Of a stretch of DNA of 64,000 bases, positions 1 through 8,289 are shown piece by piece; position 1 is the stretch's first letter; the number at the start of each line of letters is the position of its first letter. The notes beneath the pieces were generated by a model. The model ran no database searches, was not told where the DNA came from, and saw nothing but the letters and a program-made list of their open reading frames with translations. The translations under genes and the position numbers were made by a program. The DNA comes from Flavobacteriaceae bacterium (lineage in GTDB: Bacteria > Bacteroidota > Bacteroidia > Flavobacteriales > Flavobacteriaceae): the NCBI GenBank assembly GCA_016649715.1, contig JAENXC010000013.1, forward strand, positions 1-64,000, given 5' to 3'.

Positions 1-140
1 GTTTCATTTTTTTTTGAACCAGGACTAAAGGGAAACAAGAATCAAGACGGCTTTCAGATATATTCTGGGAATCGTCCTGTTTCCCTTCAATCCTATTTCC
101 TGTTTCATTTTTTTTGAACCAGGACTAAAGGGAAACAAGA
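1..140. repeat. Direct repeat pair, about 101-base spacing
   Basis: A 40-base block at 1-40 recurs at 102-140 with only one T fewer in its T-run; both end in GGACTAAAGGGAAACAAGA. The material after each copy is also loosely similar (a run containing GGAATCGT or GGAAATCGT followed by T-rich DNA), so this looks like the end of a degenerate tandem array of units of about 100 bases whose start lies outside the window. Short inverted matches (GGGAAACA against TGTTTCCC) allow hairpins. No coding content was seen. Confidence 0.85.
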
Positions 141-227
141 CTGAATGGAAACAAGACTTAAGACAGTTTTTGTAAATATTTCGGAAATCGTTTTATTTCT
201 TCTTAAACAAGTTTCCTTTTTTATTTT

Positions 228-279
228 CCTAATTACCTAATTCCTAATCCCTAATCCCTAATCCCTATCACCTGTATCC
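228..279. repeat. Heptamer tandem array (CCTAATC)
   Basis: Units CCTAATT, CCTAATC (three times), CCTATCA and CCTGTAT follow each other with a seven-base step after one eight-base step. The tatC stop codon lies inside this array, so the last residues of TatC are encoded by it. Confidence 0.8.
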
Positions 280-1106
280 CTGCTCTTCCTTCTTTCCTCT
301 CTCTTCTGGTTCCGAACCACAATTTTCGAAATATAAATACTCACTTCATAAAGAATAAGAATCGGGATGGCAACAATAATCTGGCTCACAATATCTGGAG
401 GCGTTATTATCGCCGACAGTATCAAGACTATTATCAGTGCAAATTTTCTGTATTTCCGAAGGATTTCAGGCGTTATCAAGCCAATTTTTGTAAGGATATA
501 CATCAGTATTGGCAGTTCAAAAACAATGCCGCAGGCCAGAACCGAGGTTCTTACCAAGGATATATAGCTTTCCAAATCAAACTGGTTAATAACTTCCTCG
601 CTAACTTGATAATTTCCTAAAAAGTTGATGGATAGGGGAGTTATGAGATAATACCCAAACAGAACCCCTAGAAAGAAGAGCACGGAGGCTATCGCAATAA
701 AACCGCGACTTGACTTGCGTTCTTTTTCTTTTAATCCGGGACTTATGAATTTCCAAAATTCGTAAAGAATATAGGGGAAGGCGACAATAATTCCCGCATA
801 GATTGACGTCCACATATGCGCTGAAAACTGTCCTGCCATTGTTCTACTTTGAATTTTAAAGGGCATTTCCTGAAAACAGAAGGTGTCCATTCCCAGAGAG
901 CGGGAGATTTCGCAAAACATGGTATAGGTAGCGAACCCTGGTTTTGAGGGGCCAAAAATAAGAACATCAAAAATAAACCTCTTAAAAATAAAAGCCAAAG
1001 TTGCGAGAATCACAACGGCAATGGTGGAACGAATAAGGTGCCAGCGCAGTTCTTCCAAATGGTCCAAAAAGGACATTTCTTTTTCGGGGGAAGCTTTTTT
1101 CTTCAT
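258..1106 (-). CDS. tatC: Sec-independent (twin-arginine) protein translocase TatC
   Basis: TatC is the membrane receptor of the twin-arginine pathway, binding signal peptides of folded proteins together with TatA/B-type partners. The 282-residue protein starts with the family motif FLDHLEELR at about residues 13-21, has roughly six hydrophobic segments, and carries the conserved SAIITPPD stretch near residue 235. It overlaps the upstream sugar-phosphate isomerase gene by one base (TAATG), which suggests translational coupling. No tatA gene is visible nearby. The charged C-terminal tail (KREERRKSRDTGDRD) runs into a CCTAATC heptamer array that supplies the stop codon, so its end may be variable between strains. 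Confidence 0.96.
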   Translation of the reverse strand: MKKKASPEKEMSFLDHLEELRWHLIRSTIAVVILATLAFIFKRFIFDVLIFGPSKPGFATYTMFCEISRSLGMDTFCFQEMPFKIQSRTMAGQFSAHMWTSIYAGIIVAFPYILYEFWKFISPGLKEKERKSSRGFIAIASVLFFLGVLFGYYLITPLSINFLGNYQVSEEVINQFDLESYISLVRTSVLACGIVFELPILMYILTKIGLITPEILRKYRKFALIIVLILSAIITPPDIVSQIIVAIPILILYEVSIYISKIVVRNQKREERRKSRDTGDRD

Positions 1107-2071
1107 TAAATAATGCCTTCTCTGGTAAGGTTATGGATATGCACCACCCCGCAGTATTTCCCTTTGTCCTCCGCAAGGATTTGGGTTATCCCAAATTTGT
1201 CCATCATTTCCATGGCTTCAACGGCCATGGCAGTGTTGGCTATTATTTTTGGGTTGCGGGTCATAATGTCCTTTGCGGTCAATCCTGAAAAATTATCGGT
1301 CCGTGTCAACATACGTCGCAAATCGCCATCGGTAATGATTCCCACAATTTCGTCGTTTTCAACCACGGCTGTTACCCCCAGCATTTTTTCGGAAATTTCA
1401 ACAATCACTTTTTTAACATCGGTATCGGGGCTTACCTGTGGTTTTTCGTTCAGGGAGGTAAGGTTGCTGACGCGCAGATATAATTTCTTCCCCAAGGAAC
1501 CGCCAGGGTGGAACCTTGCGAAATCCTTGCTCGAAAATCCGCGCAAGTCCAAAAGGCACATTGCCAAGGCATCGCCGATAACCAGCTGTGCGGTGGTGCT
1601 GGCGGTGGGTGCAAGATTGTTGGGGCAGGCTTCTTTTTCCACATAGGCATTCAGTACAAAGTCTGCCTGTTGGCCCAAAAAAGAATCACGGTTTCCGGTA
1701 ATAGCTATCAATTTGTTTTCAATAGCTTTTATCAATGACACAAGCACCTTTATTTCGGGGGTGTTTCCGCTTTTTGAAATGCAGATGACCGTGTCGTTTT
1801 CCTGAATGGTCCCCAAATCGCCGTGAATGGCATCGGCAGCGTGCATAAAAATTGCGGGGGTTCCCGTGGAGTTTAAAGTTGCGACAATTTTGGTTGCAAT
1901 ATTGGCACTTTTGCCTATTCCGGTAACGATTACCCTTCCCTTGGAATGATAGATATAATCAACAGCACCGGCAAATTCTCCATCCACTAGATGGGCGAGG
2001 TTTGCAATGGCTTTACTTTCAGTTTCAATGGTGTTTTTCGCTACGGAAATAATTCTATCCTCTTTGTTCAA
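1106..2071 (-). CDS. kdsD: Arabinose-5-phosphate isomerase, KpsF/GutQ family
   Basis: This family converts ribulose 5-phosphate to arabinose 5-phosphate, the first committed step to Kdo for lipopolysaccharide. The 321-residue protein has an N-terminal SIS sugar-isomerase domain (about 35-175; GRVIVTGIGKSANI and ICISKSGNTPEI are typical) followed by two CBS domains (about 205-321). The length and domain order match KpsF/KdsD. It is the first gene of a pair with tatC. A TAATTTTG box sits about 125 bases upstream. The link to the Kdo-kinase-like gene and glycosyltransferases at 11-20 kb is inferred from pathway logic. The symbol follows the E. coli Kdo-pathway isomerase; a capsule-specific KpsF role cannot be excluded. 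Confidence 0.93.
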   Translation of the reverse strand: MNKEDRIISVAKNTIETESKAIANLAHLVDGEFAGAVDYIYHSKGRVIVTGIGKSANIATKIVATLNSTGTPAIFMHAADAIHGDLGTIQENDTVICISKSGNTPEIKVLVSLIKAIENKLIAITGNRDSFLGQQADFVLNAYVEKEACPNNLAPTASTTAQLVIGDALAMCLLDLRGFSSKDFARFHPGGSLGKKLYLRVSNLTSLNEKPQVSPDTDVKKVIVEISEKMLGVTAVVENDEIVGIITDGDLRRMLTRTDNFSGLTAKDIMTRNPKIIANTAMAVEAMEMMDKFGITQILAEDKGKYCGVVHIHNLTREGII

Positions 2072-2148
2072 AATTTTAATGCTTTTGAATGTTTGTAACT
2101 GTTTCAGAAATTAGTATATTTAGAATAGAATTAAAAACAATTCAGAAC

Positions 2149-2177
2149 TCTTAAATATAGAAACGTTTCTTTTAAGA
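2149..2177. other. Hairpin/palindrome between divergent genes
   Basis: The 12-base perfect palindrome AGAAACGTTTCT (2159-2170) is enclosed by outer arms TCTTAAA and TTTAAGA, giving a nested stem. It lies between the divergent isomerase and recQ genes, inside the probable leader of the isomerase transcript. It could be a regulator site; no regulator is identified. Confidence 0.5.
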
Positions 2178-2199
2178 TGCAGTCAATGCAATACGGTTG

Positions 2200-2207
2200 C
2201 AAAATTA
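2200..2207 (-). promoter_or_regulatory. Putative Bacteroidota -7 promoter box for the isomerase-tatC pair
   Basis: On the minus strand this reads TAATTTTG, matching the Bacteroidota TAnnTTTG element. No exact TTTG -33 box lies at the usual distance, so support is moderate. The implied leader before the isomerase start is about 120 bases. Confidence 0.35.
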
Positions 2208-2233
2208 CAACTGTTAATCAGTAAAACAATGTA

Positions 2234-4468
2234 TTGTTGGCTAAAACTGAATTTTCCTTTAAAAACCCAAGCAACGTGGCAGAGATTGACATATACGCAG
2301 CCCTAAAAAAATATTTTGGATTTACCAGATTTAAGGGCTTGCAAGAGGAAGTTGTAAAAAGTATCCTCAATGGTAAAAATACATTTGTGGTAATGCCCAC
2401 GGGTGGCGGCAAATCACTTTGTTACCAGCTTCCGGCACTTATGCAGGAAGGAACGGCAATAATAGTTTCGCCGCTTATTGCGCTGATGAAAAACCAAGTG
2501 GACGTGCTGCGCGCACTTTCTTCGGAAGAGGGAATTGCCCATGTTTTGAATTCTTCCCTCAACAAAACCGAAGTAAAAAAAGTAAAGGCCGACATAGCCA
2601 GTGGAATCACAAAACTGCTCTACGTGGCGCCCGAATCACTCACCAAAGAAGAATACGTAGCTTTTCTGCAGACACAGAAAATATCGTTTATGGCCATAGA
2701 CGAGGCCCATTGCATCAGCGAATGGGGCCACGATTTTAGGCCTGAATACCGAAATTTGAAAAGCATCATTCAGCGAATAGGGAACAATATCCCTATTATT
2801 GGCCTTACCGCAACCGCAACCCCAAAAGTGCAGGAAGACATTCTGAAAAACCTCAACATGCAGGAAGCCAATACCTTCAAAGCTTCTTTTAACCGTCCAA
2901 ACCTTTATTACGAAATTAGGCCGAAAACGAAAAATGTGGATTCGGATATCATCCGTTTTGTAAAACAGAACGAAGGGAAAAGCGGGATTATCTATTGTTT
3001 AAGCAGAAAAAGAGTAGAGGAAGTTGCGCAGGCCTTGCAGGTAAACGGTATAAAAGCCGTGCCCTATCACGCCGGACTCGATGGAAAAACCCGTGTTAAA
3101 CACCAAGATATGTTTTTGATGGAAGATGTGGACGTGGTGGTGGCAACCATAGCCTTTGGGATGGGGATTGACAAACCCGACGTTCGTTTCGTGATCCATA
3201 ACGACATTCCAAAAAGTATTGAAAGCTACTACCAAGAGACCGGACGCGCCGGAAGGGATGGCGGCGAAGGCCATTGTGTTGCTTTTTACAGTTATAAGGA
3301 CATTGAAAAGCTCGAAAAATTTATGAGCGGCAAGCCCATAGCCGAACAGGAAATTGGCCATGCACTGTTGCAGGAAGTGGTTGCTTTTGCCGAGACCTCC
3401 ATTTCACGAAGAAAATTCATCCTTCATTATTTCGGCGAAGAATTTGACAACGAAACTGGCGATGGTGGTATGATGGACGATAATATGCGCTATCCCAAAA
3501 AGAAACACGAGGCAAAGGACGATGCAAAACTACTTTTGGAAGTGGTTGCCAAAACAAACGAACAATACAGAAGCAAAGAAGTGGTAAATGTGTTGATAGG
3601 AAAGGTAAACGCCCTAATAAAATCGCACAGAACGGATACCCAGGAATATTTTGGCTCTGGCGACAAACACGATGCAGCATATTGGATGGCATTGTTACGC
3701 CAACTTTTGGTTGCGGGATTTTTGAAAAAGGATATTGAAACTTATGGGGTTATTCATTTAAATGATTTGGGAAAGAAGTTTATAAAATCGCCCGCTTCCT
3801 TTATGATGACCGAGGATCATTCCTTTAAAGACGCCAATGACGATGTGATTGTTGCCGCGAACAAAGAAGGCGATGTTGTGGACGAAGTACTCTTTAGACT
3901 TCTAAAGGCAGAACTTAAAAAAGTAGCACACGATTTAGACCTGCCGCCATTCGTGATTTTTCAGGAACCGTCCTTGGAGGATATGGCGCTTAAATATCCC
4001 ATAACAATGGACGAACTTTCCAGCGTTCACGGAGTGGGAGAGGGAAAGGCAAAAAAATACGGGAAATCCTTTTTAAAACTCATTCAAAAATACGTTGAGG
4101 AAAACGATATAATCCGTCCGGAAGATTTCGTTGTAAAATCTACGGGCAGCAACAGTTCCCTTAAATTATACATCATTCAAAACGTGGACCGCAAGCTCGC
4201 TTTGCCAGATATTGCCAACGCCAAAGGCATTGAAATGCGTGAGTTTATAAAGGAAATGGAAGCCATCGTTTACAGCGGCACCAAACTGAATATAGACTAT
4301 TGGGTTGATGAGGTTTTGGACGAAGAACAGCAGGAAGAAATCCACGAATATTTCCTTGAGGCTAAAACTGATAATATTGAAGAGGCTCTTGACGAATTTG
4401 ATGGCGATTACGACGAAGAGGAATTGCGGCTGTACCGCATCAAGTTTATTAGTGAAGTGGGGAATTAG
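2234..4468 (+). CDS. recQ: ATP-dependent DNA helicase RecQ
   Basis: RecQ is a 3'-5' DNA helicase in recombinational repair. The 744 residues contain Walker A (MPTGGGKSLCYQLPA, about residue 55), the DEAHCISEWGHDFRPEY motif II and aromatic loop, motif VI (QETGRAGRDG), an RQC region and a C-terminal HRDC domain (about 600-670). The reading frame opens with TTG; an alternative in-frame GTG at 2276 would give an N-terminus MAEIDIYAALKKYFGF and is at least as likely. The zinc-binding cysteine cluster normally following the helicase core is absent: the segment after SRRKFILHYFGEEF is acidic and has no cysteine. The acidic C-terminal tail is unusual compared with E. coli RecQ. Confidence 0.95.
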   Translation: MLAKTEFSFKNPSNVAEIDIYAALKKYFGFTRFKGLQEEVVKSILNGKNTFVVMPTGGGKSLCYQLPALMQEGTAIIVSPLIALMKNQVDVLRALSSEEGIAHVLNSSLNKTEVKKVKADIASGITKLLYVAPESLTKEEYVAFLQTQKISFMAIDEAHCISEWGHDFRPEYRNLKSIIQRIGNNIPIIGLTATATPKVQEDILKNLNMQEANTFKASFNRPNLYYEIRPKTKNVDSDIIRFVKQNEGKSGIIYCLSRKRVEEVAQALQVNGIKAVPYHAGLDGKTRVKHQDMFLMEDVDVVVATIAFGMGIDKPDVRFVIHNDIPKSIESYYQETGRAGRDGGEGHCVAFYSYKDIEKLEKFMSGKPIAEQEIGHALLQEVVAFAETSISRRKFILHYFGEEFDNETGDGGMMDDNMRYPKKKHEAKDDAKLLLEVVAKTNEQYRSKEVVNVLIGKVNALIKSHRTDTQEYFGSGDKHDAAYWMALLRQLLVAGFLKKDIETYGVIHLNDLGKKFIKSPASFMMTEDHSFKDANDDVIVAANKEGDVVDEVLFRLLKAELKKVAHDLDLPPFVIFQEPSLEDMALKYPITMDELSSVHGVGEGKAKKYGKSFLKLIQKYVEENDIIRPEDFVVKSTGSNSSLKLYIIQNVDRKLALPDIANAKGIEMREFIKEMEAIVYSGTKLNIDYWVDEVLDEEQQEEIHEYFLEAKTDNIEEALDEFDGDYDEEELRLYRIKFISEVGN

Positions 4469-4538
4469 TGGTCTCCACCTACGCTGAAAAAGCTTGTGCC
4501 TCCGCTAAAGCTTCAGCGACACGCGGACGGTGGACAAG
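4469..4538. repeat. Post-recQ palindromic element
   Basis: The spacer begins with two related segments, ACGCTGAAAAAGCTTGTG and CTCCGCTAAAGCTTCAGCG. The second resembles the AAGCTT-centred palindromes that lie in frame in the DUF349 gene near 27.1 kb. No gene was seen. Confidence 0.5.
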
Positions 4539-4611
4539 AGTGGTCAGTACGCAGTGGTCAGTAGTCAGTGGTCAGTACGCAGTGGTCAGTAATCAGTGGT
4601 CAGTAATCAGT
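4539..4611. repeat. Heptamer tandem array (AGTGGTC / AGTANNC)
   Basis: Ten consecutive seven-base units alternate between AGTGGTC and variants AGTACGC, AGTAGTC or AGTAATC, which amounts to a 14-base higher-order unit. The region 4469-4819 between recQ and the lipoprotein gene holds only repeats. Confidence 0.9.
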
Positions 4612-4630
4612 TTAATGAATTTCATGAACT

Positions 4631-4808
4631 TTGAATCTTGAACTTGTCACCCTGAGCGCAGTCGAAGGGTTGAATCTTGAACTTGTCACCCTGAGTAGCC
4701 TGTCCTGAGCGCAGTCGAAGGGCAGTCGAAGGGTTGAATCTTGAACTTGTCACCCTGAGTAGCCTGTCCTGAGCGCAGTCGAAGGGCAGTCGAAGGGCAG
4801 TCGAAGGG
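4631..4808. repeat. Three tandem copies of a CCCTTCGACTGCGCTCAGGG-type element
   Basis: Copies begin TTGAATCTTGAACTTGTCAC at 4631, 4670 and 4734 and end in GCAGTCGAAGGG. The terminal CAGTCGAAGGG is present once, twice and three times in successive copies, and copies two and three share an extra TAGCCTGTCCTGAG. A single inverted relative occurs at 24330-24357. Confidence 0.92.
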
Positions 4809-4819
4809 TTGAATCGTGA

Positions 4820-5278
4820 TTACAATTCCACCAATACCTCATAAACACCATTTTCTTGGTTTTGCTCATAGGTAGTACCACTTATTTCCAGTTTGTTTAC
4901 CTGCACATAGGAACAACAATTTTCATTTTTTTCTTCTGCGTCGAGGTGTAAGGTGAAAATTTCACGATCGCCTACTTTTAAAAGGTAGTTTGCTATATTG
5001 GTTCCCCAACCAAATGGTCCCAAGCCGATTGTATTTCTATCATTTTCGGAATTAAAGGTGAATTGCACCTTGCTGTAATTATTGTCTATGTCCAAAACCT
5101 CAATATCGGCTTTATCAAAAGTGCCATTGGTAAATAAATTTTCGCCAGTGGTTTTGTCCAAAAGCTCAAAATCCAAACCCAATGGTCCAGAATTGCAAAG
5201 CACATCACATTTATCAACGCTACACGAATTCAAAACAATAGCAACGAAGCACAACAAAATAAAACCTATCTTTTTCAT
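4820..5278 (-). CDS. Small hypothetical lipoprotein
   Basis: The function is unknown. The 152-residue product has a classic lipoprotein signal: positively charged MKK, a hydrophobic stretch, and lipobox LNSC with the acylated cysteine at residue 19. The mature part is cysteine-containing near its start (SVDKCDVLC) and also has a CC pair near residue 117; the rest looks like a small beta-rich domain (alternating hydrophobic residues such as YSKVQFTF). It is flanked on both sides by tandem repeats, is monocistronic, and is expected in the periplasm or outer membrane. The family was not recognised. Confidence 0.8.
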   Translation of the reverse strand: MKKIGFILLCFVAIVLNSCSVDKCDVLCNSGPLGLDFELLDKTTGENLFTNGTFDKADIEVLDIDNNYSKVQFTFNSENDRNTIGLGPFGWGTNIANYLLKVGDREIFTLHLDAEEKNENCCSYVQVNKLEISGTTYEQNQENGVYEVLVEL

Positions 5279-5283
5279 AAAAT

Positions 5284-5351
5284 ACTAAATTACTGATTAC
5301 TGATTACTGTTCACTGCGTACTGGCAACTGCGTACTGAATACTGAACACTA
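5284..5351. repeat. Heptamer tandem array (xxACTGx)
   Basis: The trinucleotide ACT recurs at exactly seven-base steps from 5292 to 5348 (units such as TTACTGA, TCACTGC, GTACTGG, CAACTGC and ATACTGA). It fills the whole gap between the nucleoid-associated protein stop and the lipoprotein start. Confidence 0.92.
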
Positions 5352-6407
5352 ACTCTTCTGTTCCTTGTTGAAATACACCAAATAATAATACATCTGCTTT
5401 TCCTCATCCCACCCTTTTTCAATAAATTTATCCGCACTTTCCGAGTTGATGAAATCCAGTTTTATTTGGATATTGGTATCGAGGTTTATCACGTTTTTTA
5501 TTTTTTTCCGCGCTGCGGTAACGGCTGTGTTGGCGATGGGAAAAGTGGTTAAATCCTCAATGCTGTACTTGGGCGCTTTTTCACTTTTGTAGTGTCGGAA
5601 TTCTGGAAACATATCCGGATTGTCAATGACATCATTCATAAAAGCAGTTTCCTCAAAATTGTCGTTTTTGGCGAAATGGTTCACGGCGCGGTTCATAAAC
5701 ATAACCTCCTGCTTTTTGTCCTCCGCGGGCAAAACCACGTCTTTGGCGAAATCCTGACAGAATTTTAAATACTTTTTTGTGTAGAAATTATCGTCCGCAA
5801 ATGCTTCCACGCCAAGGAAACTTTCCAGCCAATAGCGTGCATCGTATCGATTGCTGTCCACCGAAAGGATTTTATAGCCTTCCTCTTTTTTTGAATTGAA
5901 AATGATGCAGCCTTTGTCCAATTTATTAAGGTTCACGCCGTGTTGCAACATAGCTTCCAGTTGGTTTGCAGCTTCGGAAAACTGAAGAAAATCCTGTTTA
6001 AGTTCACTTTTAAAAATTCCGATGGCGTCCATTTTCACATTGTCAAGTTGCACGTTTTCAAGATAGGCTACATAGACCTCGCCGCTTTTAATATGAGGAT
6101 GCTCGGACTGATTGTAAAGATAGGTCGCCATTTTGCGACTCTCTTCGTGAATGTTTTGCGGATTGTCAAAAATTAGCGACGCACTGTTGAAAAGTTCGTG
6201 AAACTCCAAATCGGCTTCGTGCGAAAAGCGGAAGTAGTTTTCTTCCTTGTCGCGAAACGGTTTCAGAAAAAACTCTTTCAGCAAGGGCGTAATTTCATCG
6301 TCCATTTTATAGGGTTCCGCAGAAAGAAAAATAGCTTCGTTCCTACTTTTGTTACCCACTCGGTGAATGGAAAGGGAGGCGATGTGGGTATTGAAAAGGT
6401 TGATCAT
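5349..6407 (-). CDS. Nucleoid-associated protein, NdpA/YejK family
   Basis: The 352-residue protein matches the 37-kDa nucleoid-associated protein family (PF04245), whose E. coli member YejK binds the chromosome; the molecular role in flavobacteria is not established. Visible family traits are the N-terminal segment with the IASLSIHRVGNK motif, the conserved central region GEVYVAYLENVQLDNVKMDAIGIFKSE written in family style, and the length. It is predicted cytosolic with no signal peptide. It stands alone between two heptamer arrays, so it is probably transcribed by itself. Confidence 0.88.
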   Translation of the reverse strand: MINLFNTHIASLSIHRVGNKSRNEAIFLSAEPYKMDDEITPLLKEFFLKPFRDKEENYFRFSHEADLEFHELFNSASLIFDNPQNIHEESRKMATYLYNQSEHPHIKSGEVYVAYLENVQLDNVKMDAIGIFKSELKQDFLQFSEAANQLEAMLQHGVNLNKLDKGCIIFNSKKEEGYKILSVDSNRYDARYWLESFLGVEAFADDNFYTKKYLKFCQDFAKDVVLPAEDKKQEVMFMNRAVNHFAKNDNFEETAFMNDVIDNPDMFPEFRHYKSEKAPKYSIEDLTTFPIANTAVTAARKKIKNVINLDTNIQIKLDFINSESADKFIEKGWDEEKQMYYYLVYFNKEQKS

Positions 6408-6414
6408 TTATTTT

Positions 6415-6448
6415 TGTTAATTGTTAATTGTTAATTGTTAATTGTTAA
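6415..6448. repeat. Heptamer tandem array (TTGTTAA)
   Basis: About five perfect TTGTTAA units lie immediately upstream of the nucleoid-associated protein gene. Confidence 0.92.
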
Positions 6449-6467
6449 GAGTTATGATAAGTATTTT

Positions 6468-6551
6468 ACTACCGACTACCGACTACCGACTACCGAGAAC
6501 CGAGAACCGAGAACCGAGAACCGAGAACCGACTACCGACAACCGACTACCG
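6468..6551. repeat. Heptamer tandem array (ACTACCG / AGAACCG)
   Basis: Twelve seven-base units: four ACTACCG, five AGAACCG, then ACTACCG, ACAACCG and ACTACCG. The array ends two bases before the stop codon of the neighbouring minus-strand gene. Confidence 0.95.
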
Positions 6552-6553
6552 AA

Positions 6554-7066
6554 TCAATTCCAGTTTTCGTCAAAATCGAGGTTGTCGTAATCTTCCGGAT
6601 CTAGGTCGAATTCTTCTTCGAAATCGTCATCTTCGATATCCTCGGCTATAAATTCCTTTTCGGGTGCGTCTTCCGGTATTTCGCCGTGGGCGAACATTAA
6701 ATTTGGATAAATCTGGCCGGTTTCAGCTTCGACAATATCAGCCAGTTCCACCATAAATGTCCACATATTCAGAAAATCGTAAACGTAGAGAAGGCGTGTT
6801 TTTTCTTCGTCAACCACGTCTTCTATATAAGTTTCGCCCATAATGCGTATTCCGTCCGGCTCATCGCTTACGTCAAAAAGGGAAATTTCTTCACCTTCTT
6901 CCCATAAATCGTTGGTTATATAAAAGGAAGCCATTTCCTGCCCATCAAAGCCAAAGGATTGGGTTATAGCGTTGTGAAAATCTTCTAGCGTGCCCGAAGC
7001 TTCTATTTCGATGTCGCGGAAAACGTCTTCGTGGGTGTCGAGGATTATTCTGAAACGGTAAATCAT
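6554..7066 (-). CDS. pRiA4b ORF-3-like protein (IS1096 TnpR-like fold family)
   Basis: The function is not established. The 170-residue protein opens with MIYRFRIILDTHEDVFRDIEI, followed by a segment resembling the plasmid pRiA4b ORF-3-like domain (residues about 1-110; LEDFHNAITQSFGF is typical). The last 45 residues are almost wholly acidic with aromatic residues (DDDFEEEFDLDPEDYDNLDF). Despite the family's historical association with plasmid and insertion-element passenger genes, no transposase or terminal repeats are visible, and chromosomal copies are common in Bacteroidota. The stop codon is two bases from the ACTACCG array. Confidence 0.82.
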   Translation of the reverse strand: MIYRFRIILDTHEDVFRDIEIEASGTLEDFHNAITQSFGFDGQEMASFYITNDLWEEGEEISLFDVSDEPDGIRIMGETYIEDVVDEEKTRLLYVYDFLNMWTFMVELADIVEAETGQIYPNLMFAHGEIPEDAPEKEFIAEDIEDDDFEEEFDLDPEDYDNLDFDENWN

Positions 7067-7107
7067 TTATCTAAAAATTTTTGGACTTCAAAGTTATGAA
7101 AAAAGTG

Positions 7108-7135
7108 TTCAGTATTCAGTGGCAGTTGGCAGTTT
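7108..7135. repeat. Short heptamer array (xxCAGTx)
   Basis: CAGT recurs at 7110, 7117, 7123 and 7130 (steps 7, 6, 7) in the gap between heme A synthase and the pRiA4b-like gene. Confidence 0.7.
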
Positions 7136-7146
7136 TGCTTCGGAAT

Positions 7147-8166
7147 TTATTTTGTAAAACGATGCAGAACAAAAGTCATTGCTGCCAATAGGAAAAATGC
7201 CGTTACTTGGTGCAAAACTCCCAAAACCACGGGAACATGCAGGATAAGCGTGAAAACTCCCAGAGTGAACTGCAACAAAACTAAAATCAATAATACATTT
7301 ATTCCGTTTTTCTGAGGAAGGGTGAGCTGCAATTTTCGGGTTTTGTACCAAATGAAGAAAATCATTGCTACAACTGCATAGGCCATATAGCGGTGCACAA
7401 ACTGTACGCCGCTTTTGCCTTCCACAAAGTTTTTCCAAAGGGGAACTTGTTCTGTGTAAACGGTTTCGTGTATCCATTCGCCCTCGTTCATCAATGGCCA
7501 GTGATTGTGGATCAAGCCCGCATCGAGCCCAGCCACAAAGGCGCCCCAAATAATCTGGATGAGCAGGATTGCCATCCCAACCCTAATAATATTTCGAATG
7601 TGTTTATTGATTTCTTTTTTGATGGGATACCACAGATCCAGCGCCACCCAAAAAGTGTAGGCGAAGGTTATAAAAGCGGTCGTCAAGTGCATTGCAAGCC
7701 GATAATGGCTCACATCCGGCCGATCCACCAAACCGCTTTTCACCATATACCAGCCCAGAAATCCTTGGAATGCCCCAAGGCACATTAAAATTATCGCTTT
7801 TTTTATGGTGGGTTTTGTAAGCTGTTTTTTCAGTAGAAAATAGAAGAAAGGAATGATGAAAACCACACCCAAAAGTCTGCCGAGAAAGCGGTGGAGCCAT
7901 TCCCAGAAATAAATATCCTTAAAATCCTGTAAACTGAAGTGATTGTTCAGTTTTTGGTATTCGGGGAATTGTTTGTAATGGTCAAATTCCGCGATCCACT
8001 GCGCTTCGTTTAAAGGCGGCATTGTGCCCGAGATAAGTTTATAGCTGGAAATTGAAAGCCCAGAATGGGTTAAGCGCGTAATGCCTCCAATTACTACCAT
8101 TACAAAAATCAGGAAACATCCTGCGAGGAGCCAGTAGATTATTTTTTTGTTGTCTTTGTTTGCCAC
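7147..8166 (-). CDS. ctaA: Heme A synthase, COX15/CtaA family
   Basis: The enzyme oxidises heme O to heme A for cytochrome c oxidase in the inner membrane. The 339-residue protein has about eight hydrophobic segments and the four expected histidine motifs: IYFWEWLHRFLGR (His92), VSHYRLAMHLT, VQFVHRYMAY and LGVLHQVTAFF. The start is GTG, inside an ATTCGTGG-type dispersed repeat (8162-8180); no other plausible start precedes the first membrane segment. It is monocistronic as far as visible, with no ctaB or oxidase genes in the window. Confidence 0.95.
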   Translation of the reverse strand: MANKDNKKIIYWLLAGCFLIFVMVVIGGITRLTHSGLSISSYKLISGTMPPLNEAQWIAEFDHYKQFPEYQKLNNHFSLQDFKDIYFWEWLHRFLGRLLGVVFIIPFFYFLLKKQLTKPTIKKAIILMCLGAFQGFLGWYMVKSGLVDRPDVSHYRLAMHLTTAFITFAYTFWVALDLWYPIKKEINKHIRNIIRVGMAILLIQIIWGAFVAGLDAGLIHNHWPLMNEGEWIHETVYTEQVPLWKNFVEGKSGVQFVHRYMAYAVVAMIFFIWYKTRKLQLTLPQKNGINVLLILVLLQFTLGVFTLILHVPVVLGVLHQVTAFFLLAAMTFVLHRFTK

Positions 8167-8180
8167 GAATTCACGAATTA
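8162..8180. repeat. ATTCGTGG dispersed repeat, copy 1
   Basis: Reads GCCACGAATTCACGAATTA on the plus strand. It supplies the GTG start codon of the heme A synthase gene. Related copies lie at 9737-9750, 9784-9801, 9834-9851 and, inverted, at 10258-10280. Confidence 0.75.
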
Positions 8181-8247
8181 TTATTTAATTTATTTTGCAC
8201 CCCGATAAATCGCGAGCCTACCTGAATACTACTAACGTCACTTCTCT

Positions 8248-8289
8248 TTATTCTTTTCTCTTTATTCCTTATTCTTTATTCTTTTCTCT
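8248..8289. repeat. Heptamer tandem array (TTATTCT / TTTCTCT)
   Basis: Six exact seven-base units: TTATTCT, TTTCTCT, TTATTCC, TTATTCT, TTATTCT, TTTCTCT. The 3' end of the CCA-adding enzyme gene, including its stop codon at 8269, lies inside this array. Confidence 0.92.

Noticed and set aside
4539-4808. Possible CRISPR array
   Set aside because: The repeats are contiguous seven-base units or nested copies with no unique spacers, and there are no cas genes.
6554-7066. Insertion sequence suggested by the IS1096 TnpR-like family name
   Set aside because: No transposase, terminal inverted repeat or target duplication is present; chromosomal members of this family are common.
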